From assembly GCF_030418295.1 (NCBI RefSeq), contig NZ_JAUHQA010000001.1, positions 2,294,001-2,358,000 of the forward strand: a stretch of DNA of 64,000 nt, written 5' to 3'. The notes under the pieces were generated by a model, which was not told the origin of the DNA, did no database searches, and saw only the letters and a list, made by a program, of their open reading frames with translations. The position numbers and the translations under genes were made by a program. The stretch is from Demequina muriae (GTDB taxonomy: Bacteria; Actinomycetota; Actinomycetes; Actinomycetales; Demequinaceae). Shown here piece after piece: positions 1-7,730 of this stretch (position 1 is its first letter; the number at the start of each line of letters is the position of its first letter).

Positions 1-2
1 GG

Positions 3-941
3 CACGCGTGGCGGATCATGACGGGCGCGCCTATGCCGGACGGGGCCGATGCGGTGGTCCCGGTGGAGTCGACGGACGGTGGGGTCACCGACGTCACGAT
101 GACGGCGTCCGTCGGCGAAGGCCGTCACGTCCGTCGCGCGGGGGAGGACGCTCGACCGGGTGATGTGATCGTCCACGCCGGACAGTGCTTCACCGCAGTG
201 AGGGCGGGGGCGCTCGCCGCCGTCGGCGTCGCGACGGTCGATGCGGTGCGCGCTCCGCGCGTCGCCGTGATCGCGACGGGTGACGAACTCGTGGATGTGG
301 GGGAGGACCTCGCACCTGGGCAGATCCACGACTCCAACTCGGTGCTCCTGGCGGGGCTGCTCCGCCAGGCCGGTGCCGACCCTGTCGTGATCGCGAAGGT
401 GAGCGACCGTCCCGAGGAGCTGCTCGCCCGGATCGCCGCCGTGGATGCCGACCTCATCGTGACCACCGGCGGCGTGAGCGTGGGCGCCTACGACGTCGTG
501 AAGGAGGCGCTCGCCGCCCGCGGAGTGGAGTTCGTGCGGGTCGCGATGCAGCCGGGCAAGCCGCAGGGGCTCGGCCTCGTGAACGGCACCCCGACGGTGT
601 GCCTGCCAGGCAACCCCGTCAGCGTGCTGGTGAGCTTCGCGACCATCGTGGCGCCGATGCTCAGGCGGCTGGGCGGCGACAGCGGTGGCGGCGGGATCGT
701 GGACAGCCGTGCGCACGAGGCCGCGGTGGTGGACGAAGGATGGTCCGTGCCGCCGGGGCGGCGGCAGTTCATGCCCGTGCGTTTCACGGCTGCCGGCACC
801 GTGGTCCCGGCGACGCCTGGCGGTTCGGGCTCTCACCTGATCGCCGGGCTCGCGGCGGCCGAGGCGCTTGCGGACGTTCCCGCCGGTGCCGAGCGCGTCG
901 CACCGGGGGATACCGTGAACCTCGTGAGGTGGAGCAGATGA
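3..941 (+). CDS. moeA: Molybdopterin molybdenumtransferase MoeA (5' end outside window)
   Basis: Inserts molybdate into adenylylated molybdopterin, the last common step of molybdenum cofactor synthesis in the cytoplasm. The frame is open to the window edge and in-frame codons precede the first ATG (His-Ala-Trp-Arg-Ile before MTGAPMPDGADAVVPVE, a classic internal MoeA motif). The protein is therefore cut and lacks about the first 90-100 residues. A MoCF-type domain follows with TTGGVSVGAYD, then PGKPQGLG and CLPGNPVSV of the substrate pocket, then the C-terminal beta domain. The stop overlaps the moaC start (ATGA), so the two genes are translationally coupled in a forward Moco operon. Confidence 0.95.
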   Translation, partial: HAWRIMTGAPMPDGADAVVPVESTDGGVTDVTMTASVGEGRHVRRAGEDARPGDVIVHAGQCFTAVRAGALAAVGVATVDAVRAPRVAVIATGDELVDVGEDLAPGQIHDSNSVLLAGLLRQAGADPVVIAKVSDRPEELLARIAAVDADLIVTTGGVSVGAYDVVKEALAARGVEFVRVAMQPGKPQGLGLVNGTPTVCLPGNPVSVLVSFATIVAPMLRRLGGDSGGGGIVDSRAHEAAVVDEGWSVPPGRRQFMPVRFTAAGTVVPATPGGSGSHLIAGLAAAEALADVPAGAERVAPGDTVNLVRWSR

Positions 942-1408
942 GCGAGTTCACGCACCTGGACGGCAGCGGGCACGCCCGCATGGTCGACGTGACGCAGAAG
1001 GAGCCGACCGTGCGACGAGCCACGGCGGAGGCCTTCGTCGCGTGCGCAGCCCCGGTGGTGGCGGCGCTGCGGGACGGCTCCGTGCCCAAGGGCGACGTGC
1101 TGGCCGTGGCGCGGGTCGCCGGCATCGCGGCCGCCAAGCGGACGCCTGAGCTCCTCCCGCTCGCGCACGTGATCGGCGTCCACGGCGTGGCAGTCGACCT
1201 GACGATCGAGGACGACGGCGTGCGGATCGTGGCGACCGTATCGACGGCCGACCGCACCGGGGTCGAGATGGAGGCGTTCACTGCCGCTTCGGTCGCGGCG
1301 CTCAACGTGGTCGACATGGTCAAGGGGCTCGACAAGGCCACCTCGATCCGCGACGTGCGGCTGCTCGCGAAGGAAGGCGGCAAGTCGGGCGGCTGGACAC
1401 GCCCGTGA
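938..1408 (+). CDS. moaC: Cyclic pyranopterin monophosphate synthase MoaC
   Basis: Converts the MoaA product (3',8-cyclo-7,8-dihydro-GTP) into cyclic pyranopterin monophosphate. The 156-residue protein has the family opening FTHLDGSGHARMVDVTQKEP, a central LLPLAHVIGVHGV segment (His conserved, though the usual LCHP cysteine is Ala here) and the C-terminal VEMEAFTAASVAALNVVDM with the following catalytic-region Lys. The ATG at 938 overlaps the moeA stop. An open frame extends further upstream but only as a shadow inside moeA. Its partner MoaA lies in the convergent operon at 5034-6074. Confidence 0.95.
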   Translation: MSEFTHLDGSGHARMVDVTQKEPTVRRATAEAFVACAAPVVAALRDGSVPKGDVLAVARVAGIAAAKRTPELLPLAHVIGVHGVAVDLTIEDDGVRIVATVSTADRTGVEMEAFTAASVAALNVVDMVKGLDKATSIRDVRLLAKEGGKSGGWTRP

Positions 1409-1983
1409 CCCCCACCGCCGCGATCGTCCTCACTGGGGGCGGTGCGCGCAGGCTCGGAGGAGTCGACAAGGCCTCCGTGCGCGTGGGCAAGGGGACCCTG
1501 CTGGAGCACGCGCTCGCCGCGGCTGCTGTGTGCGCGCCCGTGGTGGTCGTGGGGCCCTCTGCCCCTGGGCGCCCTGAGGTCATGGTCACGCGCGAGGACC
1601 CCCCTGGTGGCGGCCCGGTCGCCGCGATCGCGGCGGGGCTCGGCGTTCTGGCAGGTGTGTCGTCCCACGTGCTGGTCCTGGCATGCGACATGCCGCACGC
1701 CCGCGCGGCCGTGCCCGCGCTGCTGGACGCGGCTGCGGCGCCAGGTGCCGCGGCCTGGGACGGAGCGTGGGCCATCGATTCGGACGCTCGCGCCCAGCCG
1801 TTGCTCGCCGTGTACCGGCGCGATGCCCTGACGCGAGCGCTCGTGGCCCTGGGCGATCCCCACGGCGCCTCGATGCGCACGCTCACGTCGGCGCTCGCCA
1901 TGCGCGAGGTGCCCGTGGGCGACGCCGCGCGCGACGCGGACACCTGGGATGATGTGGAGGCACTGCGAAAGGAGTGGCGATGA
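1405..1983 (+). CDS. mobA: MobA-like molybdenum cofactor guanylyltransferase
   Basis: Nucleotidyltransferase expected to attach GMP (or a related nucleotide) to Moco. The N-terminus (residues 9-23) reads LTGGGARRLGGVDKA, the G-rich NTP loop with the conserved Lys. LACDMPHA near residue 92 supplies the metal-binding Asp. At 192 residues it is normal for the family. The GTG start overlaps the moaC stop as GTGA. The alternative family role, cytidylyl transfer (MocA), cannot be excluded from sequence alone, but the neighbours support a Moco role. Confidence 0.85.
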   Translation: MTPTAAIVLTGGGARRLGGVDKASVRVGKGTLLEHALAAAAVCAPVVVVGPSAPGRPEVMVTREDPPGGGPVAAIAAGLGVLAGVSSHVLVLACDMPHARAAVPALLDAAAAPGAAAWDGAWAIDSDARAQPLLAVYRRDALTRALVALGDPHGASMRTLTSALAMREVPVGDAARDADTWDDVEALRKEWR

Positions 1984-2231
1984 CCACCAGCCAGCTCGAT
2001 GCGTGGGTGACCGCGCTGTCCGAGGAGCTCGAGCTCGACCCCGTCGATGTCGATGTCCAATTGCTGCTCGACGTCGCGCGGGACGCCGCGCACTCGGTGA
2101 CCCGGCCAGCCGCGCCGCTCACGACGTTCCTGGTGGGGTACGCCGCCGGTCGTGGGGGCATGACCACCGCCCAGGCGTCCGCGACCGCGACCGCGCTCGC
2201 GCGGCGCTGGACCGAGGAGATGCCCGGCTGA
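1980..2231 (+). CDS. DUF6457 small protein in the Moco operon
   Basis: An 83-residue acidic, all-alpha-looking protein (TTSQLDAWVTALSEELEL at the start). It matches the small DUF6457 type that sits between mobA and moaD in actinobacterial Moco clusters. I chose the ATG at 1980 because GGAG lies six bases upstream and the ATG overlaps the mobA stop; an in-frame GTG at 1974 is less likely. The stop overlaps the moaD start by one base. No catalytic motif is visible. Its function is unknown; the position suggests a helper in cofactor maturation or insertion (inference). Confidence 0.75.
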   Translation: MTTSQLDAWVTALSEELELDPVDVDVQLLLDVARDAAHSVTRPAAPLTTFLVGYAAGRGGMTTAQASATATALARRWTEEMPG

Positions 2232-2467
2232 TGGTGACCGTGCGACTCTTCGCCGCCGCCGCCGAGGCCGCCGGTGTCGACGAGACCCAGGTCGCTGCGA
2301 CGACCGTGGGGGAGGTGCGTGCGCAACTGATCGACGCGCACGGCGCCGGGTTCGCGCCGGTGCTGCGGCAATGCGCCATCGTCGTCGGTGGGCACCGGCG
2401 TGCGGACGACGCGGAGATTCCGTCAGCCGTCACCGTGGACGTCCTGCCGCCCTTCGCGGGCGGCTGA
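2231..2467 (+). CDS. moaD: Molybdopterin synthase sulfur carrier subunit MoaD
   Basis: A 78-residue ubiquitin-like sulfur carrier. The C-terminus ends FAGG, the di-glycine tail that is adenylylated and thiocarboxylated before MoaE uses it to sulfurate cPMP. The opening VTVRLFAAAAEAAG is typical. The ATG at 2231 shares a base with the upstream stop. The frame extends upstream in the same reading frame, but only the part after 2231 is MoaD-like. No MoeB-type activating enzyme is visible in the window. The gene ends 30 bases from the convergent modC stop. Confidence 0.93.
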   Translation: MVTVRLFAAAAEAAGVDETQVAATTVGEVRAQLIDAHGAGFAPVLRQCAIVVGGHRRADDAEIPSAVTVDVLPPFAGG

Positions 2468-2497
2468 TCCCACGCCACGCCTGAACCCCCGCGCCGG

Positions 2498-3514
2498 CTA
2501 GGGCGCGTAGACCTCGACAGGGGGGACGTCGAACGCGATCGACGCTCCCGGCAGCAGGCCGGCCGCCGAGGCCGGATCGATGTCCGCCACCAGGCGTTCG
2601 CCATGGACGCGCACCACATCGCCGCGCGGCTCGATAGTGCGGATCACGTCGGGGATCCCGCCTGACGCGGCGAGCCGCACCGCCCGTGGCCGGAGCGCCG
2701 CCACGGCCGACTGCCCCGCTGACAGGTGGGGTGCGAGAGCGGCCACGCGGATGCCGTCGTCCGTCACGAGTTCGCCGCTCGGCCCCACCGTGCCATGGAG
2801 CAGCATCATCCCTGCCATGCGCGCCGCGAATCCCGTGCGTGGACGGGTGAGCACCTCGGCGACGGTGCCGCGTTCCACCACCGAGCCGTGGTCCAGGACC
2901 GCGACGTCGTGCGCGAGCAGGTGGACATCGAGCGGGTCGTGGGTGGTGAGGATCACGGTGAGGTCGCTCGCGAACGACGCGACGAAGGTCCGCAGCTGTG
3001 AGGCCGCTTCCACATCGATCCCCGCGAAGGGCTCGTCAAGGGCGAGCACGTCGGGCGCCGATGCCAGGGCGCGGGCGATCGCCACCTGGCGGTGCTGGCC
3101 GCCCGAGAGAGAGGCGGGCCTGCGGTCGGCCAACCCACCGAGGCCCATGCTGTCGAGCCAGCGGGCCGACTGCTCGCGCGCATCGGCCCGCGGAGCGCCC
3201 TGCGACCGGGGCCCGAACGCGACATTGTCCAGCACGGTCATGGTCGGGAAGAGGTCCGCGCCCTGGGTGACGAGTCCGACCCGGCGCTCGCGGGGACTCC
3301 GCCACACGGGACGCGAGGCGTCAAGGTCGTGCAGCACGCGCGTCCCCGTGGTGACCGCCCCCGCCGCGGGCCTGACGAGACCCGCGATGGCGGCGAGCAG
3401 CGTGGATTTTCCCGACCCGTTGGGGCCCAGGAGCGCGAGCGTCCGTCCCGCCTCCGCCGAGATCGTGGCGTCCACGCCGCGTGCGGGTGCGACCACGCGG
3501 GCCGTGAGCATCAC
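2498..3514 (-). CDS. modC: Molybdate ABC transporter ATP-binding protein ModC
   Basis: Cytoplasmic ATPase that powers molybdate import. Walker [10 protein letters not shown] lies near residue 30, signature LSGGQ near 138, Walker [13 protein letters not shown] near 158 and the switch His near 192. The C-terminal third (from about residue 235) is a TOBE/MOP-like domain that in ModC proteins binds molybdate and gates transport. At 338 residues it is typical. The start overlaps modB by four bases (ATGA), giving the order modA-modB-modC. Confidence 0.93.
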   Translation of the reverse strand: MMLTARVVAPARGVDATISAEAGRTLALLGPNGSGKSTLLAAIAGLVRPAAGAVTTGTRVLHDLDASRPVWRSPRERRVGLVTQGADLFPTMTVLDNVAFGPRSQGAPRADAREQSARWLDSMGLGGLADRRPASLSGGQHRQVAIARALASAPDVLALDEPFAGIDVEAASQLRTFVASFASDLTVILTTHDPLDVHLLAHDVAVLDHGSVVERGTVAEVLTRPRTGFAARMAGMMLLHGTVGPSGELVTDDGIRVAALAPHLSAGQSAVAALRPRAVRLAASGGIPDVIRTIEPRGDVVRVHGERLVADIDPASAAGLLPGASIAFDVPPVEVYAP

Positions 3515-4293
3515 CGATCACTCCGCACGCCGGGCCGGTACGCCACCGCGACCACGACGACCGCCACGGTGACCAGCAGCATCGCGAGCGCGATCGCGGC
3601 ATCGGCATCCGTCTCGCGACGCAGATAGATCTCGAGCGGCAGCGTGCGCGTCACCCCTGGCAGGCTGCCCGCGAACGTGAGGGTGGCGCCGAACTCGCCG
3701 AGAGCCCTGGCGAACGTCAGCACGGTGCCCGTGACCAGCGCCGGTCGCAGGGCAGGCAGGGTGACGCGCCACAGCGTCGTTGACCTCCCCGCTCCCAGCG
3801 TCGCCGCGAGCGACTCGTGATGACCCGACCGTGCCGACACTGCGGACTCGACGGTCAGCACCATGAACGGCATCGCGACGAACGTCTGGGCGAGCACGAC
3901 CGCAGCCGTCGAGAACGCGAGATCCAGTCCGGCGTCCGCGAGGGGGCCACCGATGAGGCCGCGCCGTCCGAAGGCGTACAGCAGCGCAAGGCCTCCCACG
4001 ACGGGTGGAAGCACCAGCGGCGCGAGCACCAGCGCCCGCACCGCGGGGCGGAACCGAGACCGCCACGTCGCGAGCGCGTAGCCGAGCGGCACGCCGAGCA
4101 GGATGCACAGCACCGTGGACATCGCGGCCGTGCGGAGGCTGAGCGAGAGCGCGTCCAGCGCCGCGGGCGCCGTGAGGAGTGCGGGGAGTCGGGCCCAGTC
4201 CAGCCGCAGAGTCGTGGCCAGCAGGGGCAGGGCCACCATGGTGGACGACACGATGGCGAGGGGGATCATCCATCGAGGCAGGGCTCCCGTCAC
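3511..4293 (-). CDS. modB: Molybdate ABC transporter permease ModB
   Basis: Integral membrane permease of 260 residues with about five to six hydrophobic segments. The EAA-like loop after [23 protein letters not shown] contacts ModC. I chose the GTG at 4293 because it overlaps the modA stop (GTGA) and the next residues lead straight into the first membrane helix; the open frame further upstream lies within mod[17 protein letters not shown] near the C-terminus is a strong ModB/CysT-family signature. Confidence 0.93.
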   Translation of the reverse strand: MTGALPRWMIPLAIVSSTMVALPLLATTLRLDWARLPALLTAPAALDALSLSLRTAAMSTVLCILLGVPLGYALATWRSRFRPAVRALVLAPLVLPPVVGGLALLYAFGRRGLIGGPLADAGLDLAFSTAAVVLAQTFVAMPFMVLTVESAVSARSGHHESLAATLGAGRSTTLWRVTLPALRPALVTGTVLTFARALGEFGATLTFAGSLPGVTRTLPLEIYLRRETDADAAIALAMLLVTVAVVVVAVAYRPGVRSDR

Positions 4294-5033
4294 GGCGCAC
4301 CGAACCCCGCGCTCGCCAAGACTGCCTGGCCCTTCACGCCCACAACGTACAACACGAATGCCGCCGCGAGGTCGGGGTCCTGCGCGGTCTCGAGCGCCAC
4401 GATCGGATAGGTGGTGGCGGACTCGCCGGCGCCCGCGATCGTCACCTCCTCGACGCCGTCGGCGCGCGCGATGTCCGTCGCGTAGACCACCCCGGCATCG
4501 GCGTGGCCCGAGGCGACCTTGCCCAGCACGTCCGTGACGGAGCTCTCCATGGATGAGGGCGCCAGGTCCAGGCCATGGGCCGCGGCCAGAGCGGCGGTGA
4601 CCGTTCCGCACGGCGCCTGCGGCGCGCAGATGACGCTGGTGACGCCGCCGCTTGCGAGGTCGGCAAGGCTCGTCACCTCTGCAGGGTTGCCCGAGGGCAC
4701 GGCGATGGTCAGGGTGTTGGTGGCGAACGCGACAGGGGTGGTGGCCAGCTCGCCTGCGATCGCCTCCATCGGCGCGGCATGCGCCGATGCGAAGACGTCA
4801 GCGGGTGCGCCCTCCGCGATCTGCGCGGCGAGATCGGCCGAGCCTCCGTAGACGGTCGTCACGTCGACGTCGGGGTGAGCGTCCTCGAAGTCCGCCTCGA
4901 TCTGCGCGAACACGTCGGTGAGCGACGCCGCCGCGTAGACCGTCAGCGTGGGATCCGGCTCAGCCGTCGCGGTGCAGGCACCGATGCCGGCGGCGACGGC
5001 CACGGCCACGACCGCCGCCGATGCGCGCCTCAT
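4290..5033 (-). CDS. modA: Molybdate-binding lipoprotein ModA
   Basis: Extracytoplasmic binding protein of 247 residues. Residues 1-20 form a signal peptide with lipobox GIGAC, so it is probably a lipoprotein anchored at the outer face of the membrane. [15 protein letters not shown] opens the mature domain, followed by [20 protein letters not shown], both hallmark ModA segments that hold the oxyanion through Ser and backbone NH groups. It directly follows moaA (moaA stop and modA start are adjacent), which links molybdate import to cofactor synthesis. Confidence 0.93.
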   Translation of the reverse strand: MRRASAAVVAVAVAAGIGACTATAEPDPTLTVYAAASLTDVFAQIEADFEDAHPDVDVTTVYGGSADLAAQIAEGAPADVFASAHAAPMEAIAGELATTPVAFATNTLTIAVPSGNPAEVTSLADLASGGVTSVICAPQAPCGTVTAALAAAHGLDLAPSSMESSVTDVLGKVASGHADAGVVYATDIARADGVEEVTIAGAGESATTYPIVALETAQDPDLAAAFVLYVVGVKGQAVLASAGFGAP

Positions 5034-6074
5034 CTAGCCGCCGATCGCGCTCATGGGGCGATCAGGCTGCAGGAACGTGGGGTCGGCGATGTCGTGTCCC
5101 GGCTGCTTGAGCCGCAGGCAGGCTGCGATGGCGCCGGCGACGGCCGCGTCGTCTGCGCCATCCCGTATGAGAGTGCGCAGGTCCGATTCCTTGCGCGCGA
5201 ACAGGCACGCGCGCAGCTGACCGTCCGCGGTGAGCCGCACCCGGTCGCACGTGCCGCAGAACGGCCGCGTGACGGACGCGATCACGCCCACCGAGGCGGG
5301 TCCACCGTCGATGTCCCACACCTGAGCGGGTGCCGCTCCGCGCCCGGCCCGCTCGGTGAGCGTCCAGTGAGCGGACAGCGCCGCGAGGACCTCCTCGCCC
5401 GTCACCATCTCGGCACGATCCCACGTGTGTCCCGCGTCGAGCGGCATCTGCTCGATGAACCGCATCTGGTACCCGTGATCGACGCAGAACTGGGTGAGGT
5501 CCACGATCTCGTCGTCGTTCACGCCTCGCATCGCGACGGCATTGATCTTGACGGGCGCCAGCCCTGCGGCGTCCGCCGCCGCGATGCCGGCGAGAGTGTC
5601 GGTCAGCCTGTCGCGGCGAGTGAGGTCCCGGAAGCGGTCGCGCCGCAGCGTGTCGAGGGAGATGTTCACGCGCGCGAGTCCGGCCTCCCGCAGGGGAGCG
5701 GCGAGGGCCGGCAGCCGCAGCGCGTTGGTCGTGAGGGAGATCTCGGGATGCCCAGTGGGCCCCTCGAGGTGGGCGAGCCGGTCCACCACATCCACGACGT
5801 CCGGCCGCAGCAACGGTTCACCGCCCGTGAGCCGGATCTCGTCGATCCCCATCTCGACGGCCACGCGCGCCACTCGCACCAGTTCGTCGGTGGTGAGCAT
5901 CGTGTCGCTCTTCAGCCACGGCACGCCCTCGGCCGGCATGCAGTACGTGCAGCGGAGCGAGCAGCGGTCGGTGAGGCTGATCCGCAGGTCGCGGTGCTCC
6001 CGGCCGAACCGGTCGGTGAGCCCGGGGTGAGCGGCCCCTGCCATCGCCGCGTCGGAGGGTCGAGCGTCGCTCAC
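5034..6074 (-). CDS. moaA: GTP 3',8-cyclase MoaA
   Basis: Radical SAM enzyme for the first step of Moco synthesis. The SAM cluster motif CSLRCTYC lies near residue 40. A second cluster site (CGTCDRV, then a downstream Cys in QLRACLF) lies near residues 255-275. The C-terminus ends SAIGG, the double glycine needed in MoaA. The GTG at 6074 overlaps the moaE stop (GTGA) and gives 346 residues; an upstream ATG inside moaE would give a longer protein but lacks support. Confidence 0.94.
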   Translation of the reverse strand: MSDARPSDAAMAGAAHPGLTDRFGREHRDLRISLTDRCSLRCTYCMPAEGVPWLKSDTMLTTDELVRVARVAVEMGIDEIRLTGGEPLLRPDVVDVVDRLAHLEGPTGHPEISLTTNALRLPALAAPLREAGLARVNISLDTLRRDRFRDLTRRDRLTDTLAGIAAADAAGLAPVKINAVAMRGVNDDEIVDLTQFCVDHGYQMRFIEQMPLDAGHTWDRAEMVTGEEVLAALSAHWTLTERAGRGAAPAQVWDIDGGPASVGVIASVTRPFCGTCDRVRLTADGQLRACLFARKESDLRTLIRDGADDAAVAGAIAACLRLKQPGHDIADPTFLQPDRPMSAIGG

Positions 6075-6490
6075 TGGATGCCCACCCAGGTGTGCGATCC
6101 GTCCGCGAGGATCTCTCGCTTCCACACTGGCAGCTCGGCCTTGACCCGCTCGACAAGCGCCCGGCAGGTGTCGAAGGCATCGGCCCGATGCGCGCTCGCG
6201 ACGGCCGCGACGATGGCCGCCTCGCCCACGGCGAGGAGGCCGATGCGGTGGGAGACCGCGACCGCGGTGTCGTCAGCGGCGCTCTCACCTGCGAGGCGGG
6301 CGAGGACGGCTTCCGCGTCGGGATGGGCGGAGTACTCGAGGTGCGTGACCTCGCCCTCCACGCTGGGGTCGTGGTCGCGCACCTGTCCGATGAAGGTGGC
6401 GATGGCGCCGTGGCCGGGCCCCGTGACCGCGGCGACGTGTGCGTCCAGGCTCAACGTCTCCGTCGAGATGCGCGCGAGCGCGACCGCCAT
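6071..6490 (-). CDS. moaE: Molybdopterin synthase catalytic subunit MoaE
   Basis: A 139-residue large subunit that transfers sulfur from thiocarboxylated MoaD to cPMP. ATFIGQVRDHDPSVEGEVTH is the family core, and the C-terminal VKAELPVWKREILADGSHTW carries the active-site lysines. The ATG overlaps the stop of the upstream moaB gene and the stop overlaps the moaA start. MoaD is encoded in the opposite convergent operon rather than beside MoaE. Confidence 0.94.
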   Translation of the reverse strand: MAVALARISTETLSLDAHVAAVTGPGHGAIATFIGQVRDHDPSVEGEVTHLEYSAHPDAEAVLARLAGESAADDTAVAVSHRIGLLAVGEAAIVAAVASAHRADAFDTCRALVERVKAELPVWKREILADGSHTWVGIQ

Positions 6491-7002
6491 CAGTGGTCGC
6501 CGCCGTCGAGCTGCGAGAGCAGGTGAGCGAGGAGCGGCAGCAGGGTCTCGATGCCCTCGCGAGCCCCGGCCTCGGAGCCGGGAAGGTTCACGATCACCGC
6601 GGGGGCGTGCCCGGCGCTCACGCCCGCGAGTCCACGACTGAGCGCGGCGGTCCGCGTCGTGCGCGCACCCGTCGCGCGCAGCAGCTCGGGGATCCCCGGC
6701 AGCTCGCGGGCGAGGAACGGCCGGGTCGCCTCGGGGGTCACGTCACGTGGATGCACCCCCGTGCCGCCCGCAGTGAGGATCAGGCGGGCTCCGGAGGCCA
6801 GCGCCTGTTCGATCGCGGTGGCGACCGATTCCCGCCCATCGGGCACCAGCCACGCCTCCACCGCCGCGCCTGCGGCGTGGAGGGCGTCCGCGACAGCGGG
6901 GCCCGCGGTGTCGTCCGCCTGCCCGGCCGAACGGCGGTCGGAGACGGTGATGACCGCCGCGGCGGCACCCGCCAGCGCGGGCGTCTCGCGTGCACCGGTC
7001 AT
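6490..7002 (-). CDS. moaB: MogA/MoaB-family molybdopterin adenylyltransferase
   Basis: A 170-residue MoCF domain protein expected to adenylylate molybdopterin before molybdate insertion by MoeA. AAVITVSDRRSAGQADDTAG opens the fold; LILTAGGTGVHPRDVTPEAT and VIVNLPGSEAGAREG are the nucleotide and pterin pocket motifs. It is the first gene of the reverse Moco/Mod operon, with an AGGAAGGGG ribosome site about seven bases before its ATG and a candidate -10 at 7034-7039. MogA and MoaB paralogues cannot be told apart with certainty here. Confidence 0.9.
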   Translation of the reverse strand: MTGARETPALAGAAAAVITVSDRRSAGQADDTAGPAVADALHAAGAAVEAWLVPDGRESVATAIEQALASGARLILTAGGTGVHPRDVTPEATRPFLARELPGIPELLRATGARTTRTAALSRGLAGVSAGHAPAVIVNLPGSEAGAREGIETLLPLLAHLLSQLDGGDH

Positions 7003-7033
7003 GGTCCCGCCCCTTCCTGGTGGCTGTCAGGTC

Positions 7034-7039
7034 AGTGTA
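7034..7039 (-). promoter_or_regulatory. Candidate -10 box of the reverse Moco/Mod operon
   Basis: TACACT on the minus strand, 31 bases before the moaB ATG. Unlike most leading genes here this leaves a short leader with a Shine-Dalgarno sequence. No convincing -35 is visible. Confidence 0.35.
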
Positions 7040-7126
7040 GGCAGGAGCGGGTTTCCGGCGCGTTGCGGGGGGTGCGCAGGGCCCGGGCACGGGCCGTGAA
7101 CGCGGGAAGCGCGCGGCCGGGCGGAG

Positions 7127-7642
7127 CTATCGACGCTCGTCGTCCTCGATCTCGTGGTGCAGCTCGTCGTACAGCATGGAGTGCACGCGCTCCACCCGGG
7201 GGATGTCGTCGAACTCGAGAGGGTCGTCGGAGGCGGACTCGATCACAAGGGTTCCGGTGCGGAACATGCGGTCGATGACGCCGTGACGGAACTGCACCGT
7301 GTTGATGCGCGCCAGCGGGATGTCGATCCCCGACCGTGTGAAGACGCCGGTGCGGAACAGCACGCGCCGGTCCGTGATGACGAAGTGCGTCGTGAACCAT
7401 CGCACGTACGGCGCGATCACGAGCCACGAGACGAGCACCAGCCACACCACGACCAGCGCGATGTCGAGCACGGTGGCGAGCGTCGCGTCGAGCTCCCGGC
7501 TGTCGAGCCAGGCGTAGAGAGCGACGCCGGCCCCGGTGAGCGCCACGCCCCACAGCGTGGGCGCGATGAGCGCCTTCCAGTGACGATGCCGATGAAGCAG
7601 CAGCTGTTCCTCGGGAGCGAGCAGGCGTTCCGGATATCCCAT
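7127..7642 (-). CDS. PH domain-containing membrane protein (bPH2/DUF304 type)
   Basis: A 171-residue protein. Residues 1-20 are cytoplasmic, then come two membrane helices (about 25-47 and 60-80), then a bacterial PH-like domain with the typical FVITDRRVLFRTGVFTR and IDIPLARINTVQF strands, and an acidic C-terminal tail (EIEDDERR). Such proteins are common membrane-associated proteins of unknown role. It is divergent from the ATP-grasp cassette, with 88 bases between the starts. Likely leaderless, with its own -10. Confidence 0.8.
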   Translation of the reverse strand: MGYPERLLAPEEQLLLHRHRHWKALIAPTLWGVALTGAGVALYAWLDSRELDATLATVLDIALVVVWLVLVSWLVIAPYVRWFTTHFVITDRRVLFRTGVFTRSGIDIPLARINTVQFRHGVIDRMFRTGTLVIESASDDPLEFDDIPRVERVHSMLYDELHHEIEDDERR

Positions 7643-7648
7643 GCTGGG

Positions 7649-7654
7649 ACTCTA
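7649..7654 (-). promoter_or_regulatory. -10 box, PH-domain gene
   Basis: TAGAGT on the minus strand ends six bases before the ATG at 7642, the leaderless geometry described under findings. Confidence 0.5.
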
Positions 7655-7718
7655 GCGGCACCCGACTGTCGACACGCGGTTGAGCGGGGCGGGAAACGTT
7701 CCGGCAACCAACGCCGGT

Positions 7719-7724
7719 TACCGT
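7719..7724 (+). promoter_or_regulatory. -10 box, ATP-grasp cassette
   Basis: TACCGT ends six bases before the ATG at 7731. It fixes 7731 as the likely start over an in-frame upstream TTG-type start at 7680. Confidence 0.5.
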
Positions 7725-7730
7725 GGGGAC

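Noticed and set aside
4575..6641. A 688-codon plus-strand frame across modA, moaA and moaE
   Set aside because: Shadow of three well-supported reverse genes.
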